Assembly (NCBI RefSeq): GCF_947500065.1
Contig: NZ_CANMQT010000001.1
Location: forward strand, 744,001-808,000
From: an uncultured Aquimarina sp.
GTDB lineage: Bacteria > Bacteroidota > Bacteroidia > Flavobacteriales > Flavobacteriaceae
Direction of reading: 5' to 3'
Length of the DNA stretch: 64,000 nucleotides
Below are positions 8,902 through 17,522 of the stretch, in pieces (position 1 is the first letter of the stretch; every line of letters starts with the position of its first letter). A program made the translations under genes and the position numbers. The notes under the pieces are model-generated. The model made no database searches. It saw only the letters and a list, made by a program, of their open reading frames with translations, and was not told where the DNA came from.

Positions 8902-8921
8902 ATATCTTAATATTGAGATAT
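8902..8921. promoter_or_regulatory. Palindromic operator candidate 2 (MarR site)
   Basis: ATATCTTAA-TA-TTGAGATAT, 9-bp arms with one mismatch, 45 bp upstream of the marR-type gene. Same half-site and same 2-bp spacer as the palindrome at 8863-8884, as expected for dimer sites controlling both divergent promoters. Confidence 0.6.
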
Positions 8922-8966
8922 ATTTTGTAGTTTTATTTCTGACAAACAAGTATTTAACAATTTCGT

Positions 8967-9467
8967 ATGACAGAAAAAGACATCATTGACAATTTAATTT
9001 CCGATTGGAAAAATCAGCGTCCAGAGCTAGATCCATCGGCTATGGAGATCGTAGGAAGAATAATGCAACTAGGAAAAAAGCTAGAGAAAAGTGCTGGTGT
9101 TGCTCTAAAAGATAGTGGCATTTATTATACCGATCTAGATGTACTAGCCACATTAAGACGATCTGGAAAACCTTATCTATTGACACCTAAACAATTACGA
9201 GAATCAGTATTGGTAACATCTGGAGCTATGACGGCGTTATTGGGTAGATTAGAAAAAATGGAACTCGTTTATCGTTCTCCGGATCCAAAAGATGGACGTA
9301 TTAAGGCGGCAGCTCTCACAAAAAAAGGAGTTGAGATAATTGATAAAGCCATAGAAGTTCGTTTTGCTGAAGCTAGTCACGCCGTTAATGGTCTTTCTGA
9401 AAAAGAGCAAAAACAGCTAGTACCACTGCTCAAAAAACTATTGTTTACCGCAACCAGAGATACATAA
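8967..9467 (+). CDS. MarR family transcriptional regulator
   Basis: 166 residues. The winged helix spans roughly 50-125: YTDLDVLATLRRSG, then the recognition region RESVLVTSGAMTALLGRLEKM, then the wing LVYRSPDPKDGRIKAAALTKKG, which is the classic MarR DxRxxxxxLTxxG wing. It acts as a dimeric repressor or sensor in the cytoplasm. It is divergent from an exported alpha/beta hydrolase gene with two palindromes between them, so autoregulation and control of the hydrolase are likely. The ligand is unknown. Confidence 0.85.
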   Translation: MTEKDIIDNLISDWKNQRPELDPSAMEIVGRIMQLGKKLEKSAGVALKDSGIYYTDLDVLATLRRSGKPYLLTPKQLRESVLVTSGAMTALLGRLEKMELVYRSPDPKDGRIKAAALTKKGVEIIDKAIEVRFAEASHAVNGLSEKEQKQLVPLLKKLLFTATRDT

Positions 9468-9619
9468 TTCTCATTTTCAGGAAATCATTGAAAACATACA
9501 AATCATCGAATTAATAAAAACACATCATTTCCATTGTGTTACCTTTTCATAATAATCCTATACAATCATATTTTTTTGTAACTTTCTACACACTAATCAA
9601 TTGTATATAAAACATAAAT

Positions 9620-10045
9620 ATGAGTGAAGAAAACAACGATCTAGGTGACGATCTAAAAAAAGGAGCCGAAGATGCTGCAAAAAAAGTAACAGAAAAAGCA
9701 GGTGATTTTGCAGAAGAAGCAAAGGAAACCGCTGAAGAGTTTGTAGATGGTGTTAAAGACACTTTTAATACGACTAGTAAAGAAAACAAAAAAATACTCG
9801 CTGGTATTTTAGCAATTTTATTAGGAAGTTTAGGAATACATAAATTCATTTTGGGATATCAAAAAGAAGGTTTTATTCTATTAGGAATTTCTCTTGCAGC
9901 ATATGTACTATCCTGTTTAGCGATTGGATTACTCTTTATTTGGGTGCCTAGTCTTATTGGATTAATAGAAGGGATTATCTACCTAACCAAATCAGATGAT
10001 GAATTCTATCAAACCTACCAAGTAGGAAAAAAACCTTGGTTCTAA
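9620..10045 (+). CDS. TM2 domain-containing membrane protein
   Basis: 141 residues. The N-terminal half (1-55) is acidic/lysine-rich helical sequence resembling YtxH/apolipophorin-like stretches (KKGAEDAAKKVTEKAGDF). The C-terminal half is a TM2 domain: two membrane helices (about 57-78 and 86-112) with GSLGIHKFILGYQKEG between and a YLTKSDDEFYQTY tail. TM2 proteins are small inner-membrane proteins without a settled biochemical role. It sits alone, with a strong terminator just downstream. Confidence 0.8.
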   Translation: MSEENNDLGDDLKKGAEDAAKKVTEKAGDFAEEAKETAEEFVDGVKDTFNTTSKENKKILAGILAILLGSLGIHKFILGYQKEGFILLGISLAAYVLSCLAIGLLFIWVPSLIGLIEGIIYLTKSDDEFYQTYQVGKKPWF

Positions 10046-10052
10046 AAATAAT

Positions 10053-10086
10053 AAAAAAGCTAGAAATTTATCTCCTAGCTTTTTTA
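10053..10086 (+). terminator. Rho-independent terminator
   Basis: AAAAAAGCTAG (10053-10063) pairs with CTAGCTTTTTT (10076-10086) around a 12-nt loop, starting 8 nt after the TM2 gene stop. The A/T tracts on both sides would allow action in either direction. Confidence 0.75.
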
Positions 10087-10090
10087 TTAC

Positions 10091-10122
10091 ATTTTAATAT
10101 CGTAATATTGCGATATTAAAAT
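10091..10122. promoter_or_regulatory. ArsR-type operator palindrome abutting the start codon
   Basis: ATTTTAATATCG-N8-CGATATTAAAAT: perfect 12-bp arms, ending at the base before the ATG at 10123. ArsR/SmtB repressors bind such AT-rich inverted repeats. Its placement would block both transcription and the ribosome-binding region, indicating tight autoregulation of the operon. Confidence 0.7.
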
Positions 10123-10452
10123 ATGAATATGGGAATTACCAAAACTCAAATATTTGATCAACGACAAAATGAACTAGCACAGCTATTCAAAATACTAGGT
10201 CATCCTGCTCGCATTGCTATACTGCAATACATAAGTAAACAGGACGCCTGTATCTGTAATGATTTGGTAGAAGAAATTGGTTTAGCACAAGCTACCATAT
10301 CTCAACACCTTAAAGAATTAAAAAGTATAGGGTTGTTATTAGGAGAAATCGAAGGTAAAAGTATGTGTTACTGCATTAATATTGATCGATGGAATGAATT
10401 ACAACAAAACCTGAATTCATTTTTTAATACTACAAAACAAAATTGTTGTTAG
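10123..10452 (+). CDS. ArsR/SmtB family metal(loid)-responsive repressor
   Basis: 109 residues. Winged helix with HPARIAILQYIS, then DACICNDLVEEIGLAQATISQHLKELKSIGLL (about 43-75). The CxC in DACICNDLV is where ArsR proteins carry their As(III)/Sb(III)-sensing Cys pair (ELCVCDL-type); a terminal NCC adds two more Cys. It should repress its own operon and release on arsenite. It is first of a four-gene set with DUF6428, a GNAT and ArsC. The start at 10123 directly follows a perfect operator palindrome; a second in-frame ATG at 10129 is an alternative start. Confidence 0.85.
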   Translation: MNMGITKTQIFDQRQNELAQLFKILGHPARIAILQYISKQDACICNDLVEEIGLAQATISQHLKELKSIGLLLGEIEGKSMCYCINIDRWNELQQNLNSFFNTTKQNCC

Positions 10453-10471
10453 AACTAAAAAAACTAAAATT

Positions 10472-10957
10472 ATGAATACATCAGAATTTATATCACTATT
10501 AGGAGAACATCAAGATAAATCATTACTCTTTGAGTATGCTCCTGGAATGTTAGTAGGTGCTAATTACCATATTACAGAGGTTAAACATGTTTCTATTGAT
10601 TCTGTAGATTGTGGAGCAGGAACAGATTCCTGGAAAGAAACAATCATTCAGTTATGGGAAAGTCCAAGTGAGTTAGGAAAACGTGATTATCTTAGTTCAT
10701 ACAAGGCCTTAGGCATCCTACGAAAAGTAGGAACAATGACAGCGTATGAAATGGATGCTCCTGTAAAAATCGAATATGGAAACGCAATGTTTCACACTGC
10801 ACATCTACATATCACCGGTTTTACTATTAATGATGGGCAATTAATCGTGAAACTTGCTGTAAACCCAACTGATTGTAAAGCTAAAGAAACCTGCGGTGTT
10901 CCAGAGTCATCTGCTGTAGAAGCAACGTCATGTGCACCAGGAAGTGGATGTTGTTAG
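10472..10957 (+). CDS. DUF6428 family protein with Cys-rich tail
   Basis: 161 residues, soluble. The sequence (NTSEFISLLGEHQDKSLLFEY..., VDCGAGTDSWKETIIQLW) matches the DUF6428 group, which is commonly found in arsR-arsC neighbourhoods of Bacteroidetes. The function is not established. The C-terminus is rich in Cys (CKAKETCGVP..., SCAPGSGCC), compatible with thiol binding of a metalloid, though this is inference. It lies 19 bp after arsR and directly abuts the next gene (stop TAG followed at once by ATG). Confidence 0.75.
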   Translation: MNTSEFISLLGEHQDKSLLFEYAPGMLVGANYHITEVKHVSIDSVDCGAGTDSWKETIIQLWESPSELGKRDYLSSYKALGILRKVGTMTAYEMDAPVKIEYGNAMFHTAHLHITGFTINDGQLIVKLAVNPTDCKAKETCGVPESSAVEATSCAPGSGCC

Positions 10958-11455
10958 ATGAACTCCCAGATTGAAATACAATCTTTTAATCAATCAGATT
11001 GGTCACATATTTCGCGAATCTACAAAGAAGGAATTGCTACCGGCATGGCTACTTTTGAAACGCAGGTACCTGATTGGGATCAATGGGATCAAACTCATAT
11101 TAGATCTTGTAGATTAAAAGCCGTTATAAACAACGAAATTGTAGGTTGGGCGGCTTTAGCACCTACTTCCAAGAGGGAGGTATATAAAGGCGTTGCAGAA
11201 GTTAGTATTTACATAACATCAAATCGTAGGAATTTAGGTATTGGTAAGTTACTTTTGACCAAACTTATTGAGGAAAGCGAAAAAGAAGGGTTCTGGACCT
11301 TACAAGCAGGTATTTTTAGTAATAATATAGCTAGTATTCAACTCCATATCTCTTTGGGATTTAGAGTCATAGGATATCGCGAAAAAGTAGGCAGATTACA
11401 CAAAGATTGGTTTGACAATACCATTTTAGAACGTAGAAGTAAAATAATAATATAA
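10958..11455 (+). CDS. GNAT acetyltransferase, phosphinothricin/arsinothricin (ArsN)-like
   Basis: 165 residues with the GNAT fold of the phosphinothricin N-acetyltransferase group: IYKEGIATGMATFET near 23-37, VGWAALAPTSKREVYKGVAEVSIYI, and the acetyl-CoA loop RRNLGIGKLLL (about 91-101), then NIASIQLHISLGFRVIGYREKVGR. ArsN1-type members of this group sit in ars operons and acetylate the arsenic antibiotic arsinothricin. Its place between arsR and arsC fits that role, but a phosphinothricin or methionine sulfoximine substrate cannot be excluded. No gap to the preceding gene. Confidence 0.75.
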   Translation: MNSQIEIQSFNQSDWSHISRIYKEGIATGMATFETQVPDWDQWDQTHIRSCRLKAVINNEIVGWAALAPTSKREVYKGVAEVSIYITSNRRNLGIGKLLLTKLIEESEKEGFWTLQAGIFSNNIASIQLHISLGFRVIGYREKVGRLHKDWFDNTILERRSKIII

Positions 11456-11475
11456 CCACAAAAAACACCACAGTA

Positions 11476-11898
11476 ATGAACATTTTAGTATTATGCACAG
11501 GAAACTCCTGCAGAAGTCAAATGGCAGAAGGTTATCTAAAGCACTTTGCAAAAGACAACGCAACTATCTATAGTGCTGGAGTAGAAACTCATGGCGTGAA
11601 TCCTAGAGCCATCGCTATTATGAAAGAAGATGGAATTGATATTTCTAATCACACCTCTAATAATCTGGAAGAATATTTAGATATAGAATTCGATTATATA
11701 CTTACGGTTTGTGATAACGCAAAAGAAAGATGCCCTTTCTTTCCAGGAAAGGCAGAACGTTTACATTATAACTTTTTTGATCCTTCTAAAGTTGAAGGAA
11801 CGGAAGAGGAAATTCACGCTGCTTTTACTAAAACAAGAAATCAAATCAAAGAATATTGCAATGCTTTTGTAAATAAGAGCATTTTACAGGCTAATTAG
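11476..11898 (+). CDS. arsC: Thioredoxin-coupled arsenate reductase (low-Mr phosphatase fold)
   Basis: 140 residues. The P-loop CTGNSCRSQMAEG (Cys7-x5-Arg13) is at the N-terminus. Cys79 and Cys86 in TVCDNAKERC have the spacing of the second and third catalytic Cys of the staphylococcal pI258-type, thioredoxin-dependent ArsC, which separates it from plain tyrosine phosphatases. It reduces arsenate to arsenite in the cytoplasm. It is last in the arsR-DUF6428-GNAT-arsC set. No arsenite efflux pump (ArsB/Acr3) follows: the next gene is a convergent MscS channel. Confidence 0.85.
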   Translation: MNILVLCTGNSCRSQMAEGYLKHFAKDNATIYSAGVETHGVNPRAIAIMKEDGIDISNHTSNNLEEYLDIEFDYILTVCDNAKERCPFFPGKAERLHYNFFDPSKVEGTEEEIHAAFTKTRNQIKEYCNAFVNKSILQAN

Positions 11899-11915
11899 TC
11901 TTTTTCCAAAAAAGT

Positions 11916-13127
11916 TTATTTTTCGATTTTAAACCCTGGTTTAGCATAATTTTCTGGAATATTTGATGAAGGAACAGCAAGAGTATTTCCATCTCGTACT
12001 GCATGATAATGTGGAGATAAAATCTCTATACCAGCTTGATGCAATTCATTCTTAATGTTTTCATGTAATATCGAATAAATAGCAGCTGATTTTTCTGGAT
12101 TTTTAGTGTATACATTCAACTCATAACTTACATAAAAATCATCTAAACTCTTAATCAAAACAAAGGGTACGGGCTCCGTTAATATTTGGTCCGTATTCTT
12201 TGCTCCTTTCTTTAATGCTTCTATCACCTCATTACTAGACACATCATATCCAATAGTAACCGAAGTATGCAAAATAACGCCCACATCTTCAGAAGCATTC
12301 TTAGTAAAATTAATGATATGATTCCCTAAAATTGAAGAATTAGGGATCGTAACATCTAAATTTTTAATTGTTCGAATCCTTGTTACCAATAAACTTCTCT
12401 CTGTTACATCTCCTATAGTATTTCCTATCTCTACCCTATCACCCACTTTAAATGGCCTCATATACGTTATTACTACACCTGCAACAATATTGGATATAGC
12501 CGAAGTAGAACCCAAAGAGAATAAAATACCAAAGAAAATAGAAAGCCCTTTAAAAGCTGGAGAATCGGAACCTGGGATATATGGAAAAACAATTATAAGT
12601 GCAAAAGCAATAATAAATACCCGTAATAAATTAAAAGTAGGTCTTGCCCAGTCCGCATGAAAACCATCTAACCTAACTGCTTCTTTTTCAAGCTCTGAAG
12701 TAACATATTTTAAAAATCGAATTAGATACTTAGTCACAAAAAAGATAACGATAATAAAAAATAAATTAGGGATGAAACCAACTAACCCTTCATATAAAAA
12801 AAGTAATGGCTTCTTTATATACCCTAAAACAACATCTGCATATTCTTTTGTTTGAGGTACAAGACTAAACAAGAAAGGAAGATAGAATATAAAAAAAATG
12901 AAGATAAACGTAATCTTTAATAACCGGATGACAAATGAGAGAATATGTTTCTCTCTTCTAGGTGTAATAAACCTGAAGAACTGAGAAAACTTTGTTCTTC
13001 CAAAAAAAATGTTATTCTCTAATTTACTTATTTTACTTTGCAACCATTTAAAAAGCTTCTTATTAAGGAACAGGAATAATATAACGCCTAATAACGCAAT
13101 AGCAAAATAGATATATTGTATCACCAC
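11916..13127 (-). CDS. MscS-family mechanosensitive ion channel
   Basis: 403 residues. Several hydrophobic segments in the first ~225 residues (about 4-22, 64-85, 114-133, 166-185 and a longer one near 190-222) end in a pore-lining region GSTSAISNIVAGVVITYMRPFKVGDRVEIG, the typical MscS TM3/beta-domain junction. A soluble C-terminal domain follows. It opens on membrane tension to release solutes during osmotic downshift. Monocistronic and convergent with arsC (17 bp between stops). The pore helix has fewer Gly/Ala repeats than E. coli MscS, as is usual in this wider family. Confidence 0.85.
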   Translation of the reverse strand: MVIQYIYFAIALLGVILFLFLNKKLFKWLQSKISKLENNIFFGRTKFSQFFRFITPRREKHILSFVIRLLKITFIFIFFIFYLPFLFSLVPQTKEYADVVLGYIKKPLLFLYEGLVGFIPNLFFIIVIFFVTKYLIRFLKYVTSELEKEAVRLDGFHADWARPTFNLLRVFIIAFALIIVFPYIPGSDSPAFKGLSIFFGILFSLGSTSAISNIVAGVVITYMRPFKVGDRVEIGNTIGDVTERSLLVTRIRTIKNLDVTIPNSSILGNHIINFTKNASEDVGVILHTSVTIGYDVSSNEVIEALKKGAKNTDQILTEPVPFVLIKSLDDFYVSYELNVYTKNPEKSAAIYSILHENIKNELHQAGIEILSPHYHAVRDGNTLAVPSSNIPENYAKPGFKIEK

Positions 13128-13347
13128 AGTAAGATATTTTGATCTTCAAATTAGCAAAATATATCAGTATTTTAAAAAAACAAAGGAGGAAAAAAAGGGA
13201 ATATTACGATTAACTACACAAAAAAACTATCAATTACACCTGCTTATTATCTTTCCTAAAAAAATTAATAAAATTTTTCTGTAACTGACTTTACCGCACT
13301 TGGAATACCTATGATGCCATACTAATCACATTAAACTATTTACAATT

Positions 13348-14376
13348 TTATAAATTATAATCTAGCGGTAACATCATTCCTACTCTATGATTAGACATAT
13401 ATCCACTAAAAAATAGCTGATCTATAGGTGAATAATTACCAAAACCATCAATAAGAAAATAATCCGTAGATATCCACATATCGGTTTGATGTTTTTCATC
13501 ATATAATATACTTACTCGCTCTACACCTAAATGTACTTTAGCAAAATTATTCAGTAATTCTACGGTGAAGTATTCATAAGGATCACCGGCAAATCCTTTG
13601 TAAAAAACTTTAAATTTATTTTCCTGTAATTTTTTAAGTGCCAAGGATCTCATAAAATGCAACTTAGATCCTGCAAAAGACTTTTCTCTTCGCACTATAT
13701 ACTTATTTTTTATTTTTTTGTGATACTCTTTAAAAAAACTTGTTCCAGCAAAATATATTGAATTTACCAACCTCAATCCACTACTACCTAAAGAAAATTT
13801 TAACTCAAACTCTCTAAGAAAATAAGTAATCGTGTATCCCAAATACTTGTTTTTTATAGTCAATGGAACCGATGAACTAGCATATAACGTTTTTTCGGAA
13901 GAGCTATAATACAAATGAATATCTTTCTCATTAATGATTTTACATTTTTCTTGTATCCGCAATTCTCCAATAAAATACTTCTTAAAATATCTTAGTTTTT
14001 TCTCTCTACTCCAATCATCAGTCTCAAGATATATGGGATCTAAAGATTCAATTTCTTCAGTTAAATACACTAAAACATTCTTTTGATCTACAACTTTATC
14101 AGGGTTTAAAATAACTGTTTTATACCCCAAATAAGCAACAACTATAGACTCGTTATAGTTCGTGTTTATTTCTAAAGAAAACCTCCCAAATGCATCAGTA
14201 ATAGTCCCTTTGGTTGTTCCATCAAGATATACCACTACAGCTTCTAATGGTTCTTTAGTAGCATCGTCATATACAATGCCTTTGAGTTGTTGTTGGGAAT
14301 ATGAAAAAAGAGAAAAAAGAAATACTATATATACAGAAATTAGTCGATGAAATATGTTAGCATTACTTATCACCAT
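13348..14376 (-). CDS. Exported protein with carboxypeptidase-like regulatory domain
   Basis: 342 residues. A signal peptide (to about residue 28, ...FSYSQ) precedes a CarboxypepD_reg-like Ig fold: LKGIVYDDATKEPLEAVVVYLDGTTKGTITDAFGRFSLEI at about 31-70. The rest (100-342) is soluble and unassigned. Such proteins are secreted or outer-membrane associated in Bacteroidetes. The start overlaps the stop of the upstream acyltransferase gene by 14 bp, so both are probably on one transcript. The 220-bp region on its 3' side, before the MscS gene, shows nothing I can name. Confidence 0.7.
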   Translation of the reverse strand: MVISNANIFHRLISVYIVFLFSLFSYSQQQLKGIVYDDATKEPLEAVVVYLDGTTKGTITDAFGRFSLEINTNYNESIVVAYLGYKTVILNPDKVVDQKNVLVYLTEEIESLDPIYLETDDWSREKKLRYFKKYFIGELRIQEKCKIINEKDIHLYYSSSEKTLYASSSVPLTIKNKYLGYTITYFLREFELKFSLGSSGLRLVNSIYFAGTSFFKEYHKKIKNKYIVRREKSFAGSKLHFMRSLALKKLQENKFKVFYKGFAGDPYEYFTVELLNNFAKVHLGVERVSILYDEKHQTDMWISTDYFLIDGFGNYSPIDQLFFSGYMSNHRVGMMLPLDYNL

Positions 14377-16171
14377 TCTTAAAGTACTTCTGCTCCAATT
14401 CTGCCTGAAATTCTTCCATAACCGGTTTTACTGTACTGTCAGGAAGGTCAGCGATGCGAATATACATCAAACCATCCACCGCATTATTAAACAATGGATC
14501 GACATTAAATGCTACTACTTTCGCATTTTGTTTTATATATTTCTTTATTAAAACAGGGATACGTAAACTTCCTGGTTCGATTTCATCAATAATTTTATCG
14601 AATTTATTAAGATCACTTCTACTCTCATCAAACACGAAATCCTTATCAGCATCTTTAAGCTTTACTTTAAATTCCTTTTTCGGTCTAACATACTGTGCAA
14701 CATAAGGATCATAATAATGAGATTTCATAAACTCAATCATTAATGACTTAGAGAAATTACTAAACTTATTACTGATACTTACTCCTCCTATCAAGTATTT
14801 ATGATCAGGAAAACGAAGGGTACAATGAACAATACCTTTCCAAAGTAAAAACAATGGCATGGGACGCTGTTGATATTCTTTAATAATGAATGCCCTACCC
14901 ATCTCAATAGATTCACTCATCATTTTATGCAATTCTGGTTCAAACCTAAACAGATCTTGTAGATAAAATCCATCAATACCAAAATTAGAATAGATTTCTT
15001 TACCCATTCCCATTCGATATGCTCCTGCCATCTTCTTAGCCCCTTTATCCCACAAAAACATATGATGATAGTAATCATCAAATGGGTCTAAATCAATAGA
15101 TTGGTTTGTTCCTTCTCCAATTTCTCTAAAAGTAATTTCTCGTAATCTACCTATTTCGTGAACTACATTAGGAATACATTCTTTTTTAGCCAGAAAAACT
15201 TCATAGTTTTTACTTGCCAATAAACGCATATCGTTTTCACGACAATACGCTAATTCTGACTCAATAGAATTAATACTTCCGCCTGAGGCAATTTCTTTTG
15301 GAGACTTCGGAAGTTTTAAATTCTGTGGTATTGACTCCATCAAAGTCTTTTTCTCGTATGGATTGGCCAGCATATAGGTTTTTTTACGTAAAAAATTCGT
15401 AAAATCCTCTATGTTATCATACTCTTCCTGATCCTTGACAGAAACCGGATTTCCTATTCTAACTTTGATTACTCTATTTTCTTGTGAAAAGACTTCGCTT
15501 GGTAATTTAACAGTTCTTAAGGTACCACTTATAGAAGCAAGCTTATAAAAAAGTCTACTATTTCTAGCGTGAAAGTATATCGGAATTACCGGAACCTTTG
15601 CTTTTTTAACAAGTCTCATTGCTCCTGGCTCCCATGGTTTATCCACATAATGCTTGCCTTCTTTGAAAGTTGACACCTCACCTGCAGGAAAAATTCCCAA
15701 TGGCATTCCATTTTTAAGATGCGAAATTGCTTCTCTAATTCCTTTAAGACTTGATTTTACTTCTTTCCTATTTTCAAAAGGGTTTACAGGCATAATATAC
15801 TCCTTTAATGGAGTAAAATTATGTAATAGAAAATTAGCAATAATCTTATAATCTGATCGATGTTCAAACATTAATTTAAGAAGTAAAATACCATCTAATC
15901 CCCCTAAAGGATGATTAGAAAGTGTAATAAAAGCTCCTTCTTTAGGCAATCGTTTTAGGTCTTCTGGAGGGATTTCGAAAGTAACTCCATACATATCCAG
16001 AACACGCTTAACAAACTCTTTCCCATCTAAGTGACTAATACTGTCATATTGGCGATTAATTTTTGATAACCGTGTGACCTTAAGAATCATCCAGCCAATA
16101 AAAGTGCCAATAAAACCTAGTTTATCTAATTTAAGCCCTTTGGCTACTTCTTTAGAGGTGACTATCGCCAT
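14363..16171 (-). CDS. olsF: Bifunctional acyltransferase, OlsF-like (ornithine lipid synthesis)
   Basis: 602 residues with two parts. The N-terminal half (about 60-270) is a PlsC-type lysophospholipid acyltransferase: SNHPLGGLDGI (block I, ~86-96) and FPAGEVSTF (block III, ~160-168). The C-terminal half (about 300-540) is a GNAT/hemolysin-type acyltransferase: REITFREIGEGTN, LWDKGAKKMAGAYRMGMG and EMGRAFIIKEYQQRP. This order and length match OlsF, described in Flavobacterium johnsoniae and Serratia, where the C-terminal part N-acylates ornithine and the N-terminal part O-acylates the product. It is membrane-associated and cytoplasmic-facing. The gene symbol is by architecture only. Confidence 0.7.
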   Translation of the reverse strand: MAIVTSKEVAKGLKLDKLGFIGTFIGWMILKVTRLSKINRQYDSISHLDGKEFVKRVLDMYGVTFEIPPEDLKRLPKEGAFITLSNHPLGGLDGILLLKLMFEHRSDYKIIANFLLHNFTPLKEYIMPVNPFENRKEVKSSLKGIREAISHLKNGMPLGIFPAGEVSTFKEGKHYVDKPWEPGAMRLVKKAKVPVIPIYFHARNSRLFYKLASISGTLRTVKLPSEVFSQENRVIKVRIGNPVSVKDQEEYDNIEDFTNFLRKKTYMLANPYEKKTLMESIPQNLKLPKSPKEIASGGSINSIESELAYCRENDMRLLASKNYEVFLAKKECIPNVVHEIGRLREITFREIGEGTNQSIDLDPFDDYYHHMFLWDKGAKKMAGAYRMGMGKEIYSNFGIDGFYLQDLFRFEPELHKMMSESIEMGRAFIIKEYQQRPMPLFLLWKGIVHCTLRFPDHKYLIGGVSISNKFSNFSKSLMIEFMKSHYYDPYVAQYVRPKKEFKVKLKDADKDFVFDESRSDLNKFDKIIDEIEPGSLRIPVLIKKYIKQNAKVVAFNVDPLFNNAVDGLMYIRIADLPDSTVKPVMEEFQAELEQKYFKNGDK

Positions 16172-16192
16172 AAATACGTTTTGTGCTAACTA

Positions 16193-16200
16193 CAAATATA
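16193..16200 (-). promoter_or_regulatory. Candidate -7 box for the OlsF-like gene
   Basis: On the minus strand TATATTTG matches TAnnTTTG and lies 21 nt upstream of the start at 16171, in the 52-bp gap after the aspartate kinase gene. No good -33 TTG partner is visible. If used, it would make the acyltransferase independent of aspartate kinase. Confidence 0.35.
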
Positions 16201-16223
16201 GCAAAATCATTGAATAGGGTATC

Positions 16224-17477
16224 TTATTGTTTCGCAACCATTTGATACGTTTCTTTTGTACCCTGTTTTAGTAAAATATCCTTATTTTCTTCTAAAAACA
16301 GGATCGCTTCTTTGTTGAAGTGTCTAATGGTAAATAAAGATACATTCTTTTCGTATACAACACTAAATTTTGGCTTTAATTGCATTAGCAATTTCTTAAA
16401 ATTATCGAATTTATCGTCCAAGCATACAGAAAAACTTATGGCAGAATTTTGAATAAGGTCTACTTTCAGATGATAGGTATGAAAAAGACTAAAAATTTCA
16501 CTTATATTATCTTCTACTATAAATGAAAAATCCAATGAAGAAAGTGAGAGTAATATTTGATCTTTCTTAACAATAAAACAAGGCATCTGCGGCACTAATC
16601 GTTGTCCTTTTTTTACAGAAGTGCCCTCATCTTGAGGATTAAGAAACGATTTCACGTATAACGGAATCTCTTTTCGCTGTAGTGGTTGTAATGTTTTAGG
16701 ATGAATTACAGAAGCTCCATAAAAAGCTAATTCTATGGCCTCTTCATATGAAATTTGTGAAAGTAACTTTGTGTTTTCAAAAACCCTCGGATCTCCATTC
16801 AATACTCCTGGAACATCTTTCCATATAGTAACGCTGGAAGCATTTGTACAATACGCAAAAATTCCTGCAGTATAATCGCTACCTTCTCTCCCTAAGGTAG
16901 TCGTAAAATTATTAGCATCTGATGCTATAAAACCCTGGGTAATTGTCAACCCCTTTTTATTGACCTTTTTGTCAATATATTGTTGTGTAGTTTCCCAATC
17001 AACCGTTGCATCACGATAATCATCGTCTGTCTTTATAATATTTCTGGCATCCAGTAAACTATTTACATAACCTTCTTTAGATAAATACTCACTAACAATT
17101 GCGGTAGAGATTAACTCTCCATAACAGACTATTTGGTCATACACATAATCATACTGTCTAGATTTATTTCTTTTAAGTGTGGTTTCCATATCCGAAATTA
17201 TAGAATTGATCTTCTTAAAAACCGGATGTTGCCTGTTTTCAAAAAGATCTTCCAGTATCTCAATATGGTATTTCTTTATAAAATCTATAGAATTTTTAAG
17301 TTCTTCACTTTTGTTTAGGTAATCATCCACTACTCTTTCGAATGCATTTGTCATTTTACCCATGGCAGAAACAATAATCACAATATTAGAATCACCAACT
17401 TTCTGCAATACATCAATTACATTTCTTACTCCTTTAGCATCTTTTACAGATGCTCCACCGAATTTAAAAACCTTCAT
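16224..17477 (-). CDS. Aspartate kinase (monofunctional)
   Basis: 417 residues. The amino-acid kinase domain begins MKVFKFGGASVKD (ATP-binding KFGGxS) and includes TTLGREGSDYTAG (about 198-210), VTIWKDVPGVLNGDPR and GASVIHPKTLQPL. The C-terminal ~120 residues form a reduced ACT-like regulatory region, without a fused homoserine dehydrogenase. It phosphorylates L-aspartate, the first step to lysine, threonine and methionine. It sits next to a GNAT gene and the divergent fructose-1,6-bisphosphatase gene, an order that I recall as common in Flavobacteriia. Allosteric specificity cannot be read here. Confidence 0.85.
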   Translation of the reverse strand: MKVFKFGGASVKDAKGVRNVIDVLQKVGDSNIVIIVSAMGKMTNAFERVVDDYLNKSEELKNSIDFIKKYHIEILEDLFENRQHPVFKKINSIISDMETTLKRNKSRQYDYVYDQIVCYGELISTAIVSEYLSKEGYVNSLLDARNIIKTDDDYRDATVDWETTQQYIDKKVNKKGLTITQGFIASDANNFTTTLGREGSDYTAGIFAYCTNASSVTIWKDVPGVLNGDPRVFENTKLLSQISYEEAIELAFYGASVIHPKTLQPLQRKEIPLYVKSFLNPQDEGTSVKKGQRLVPQMPCFIVKKDQILLSLSSLDFSFIVEDNISEIFSLFHTYHLKVDLIQNSAISFSVCLDDKFDNFKKLLMQLKPKFSVVYEKNVSLFTIRHFNKEAILFLEENKDILLKQGTKETYQMVAKQ

Positions 17478-17522
17478 TAATTAAAATAATTTCATAACAC
17501 ACAAAAAATCAATAAATTAACA

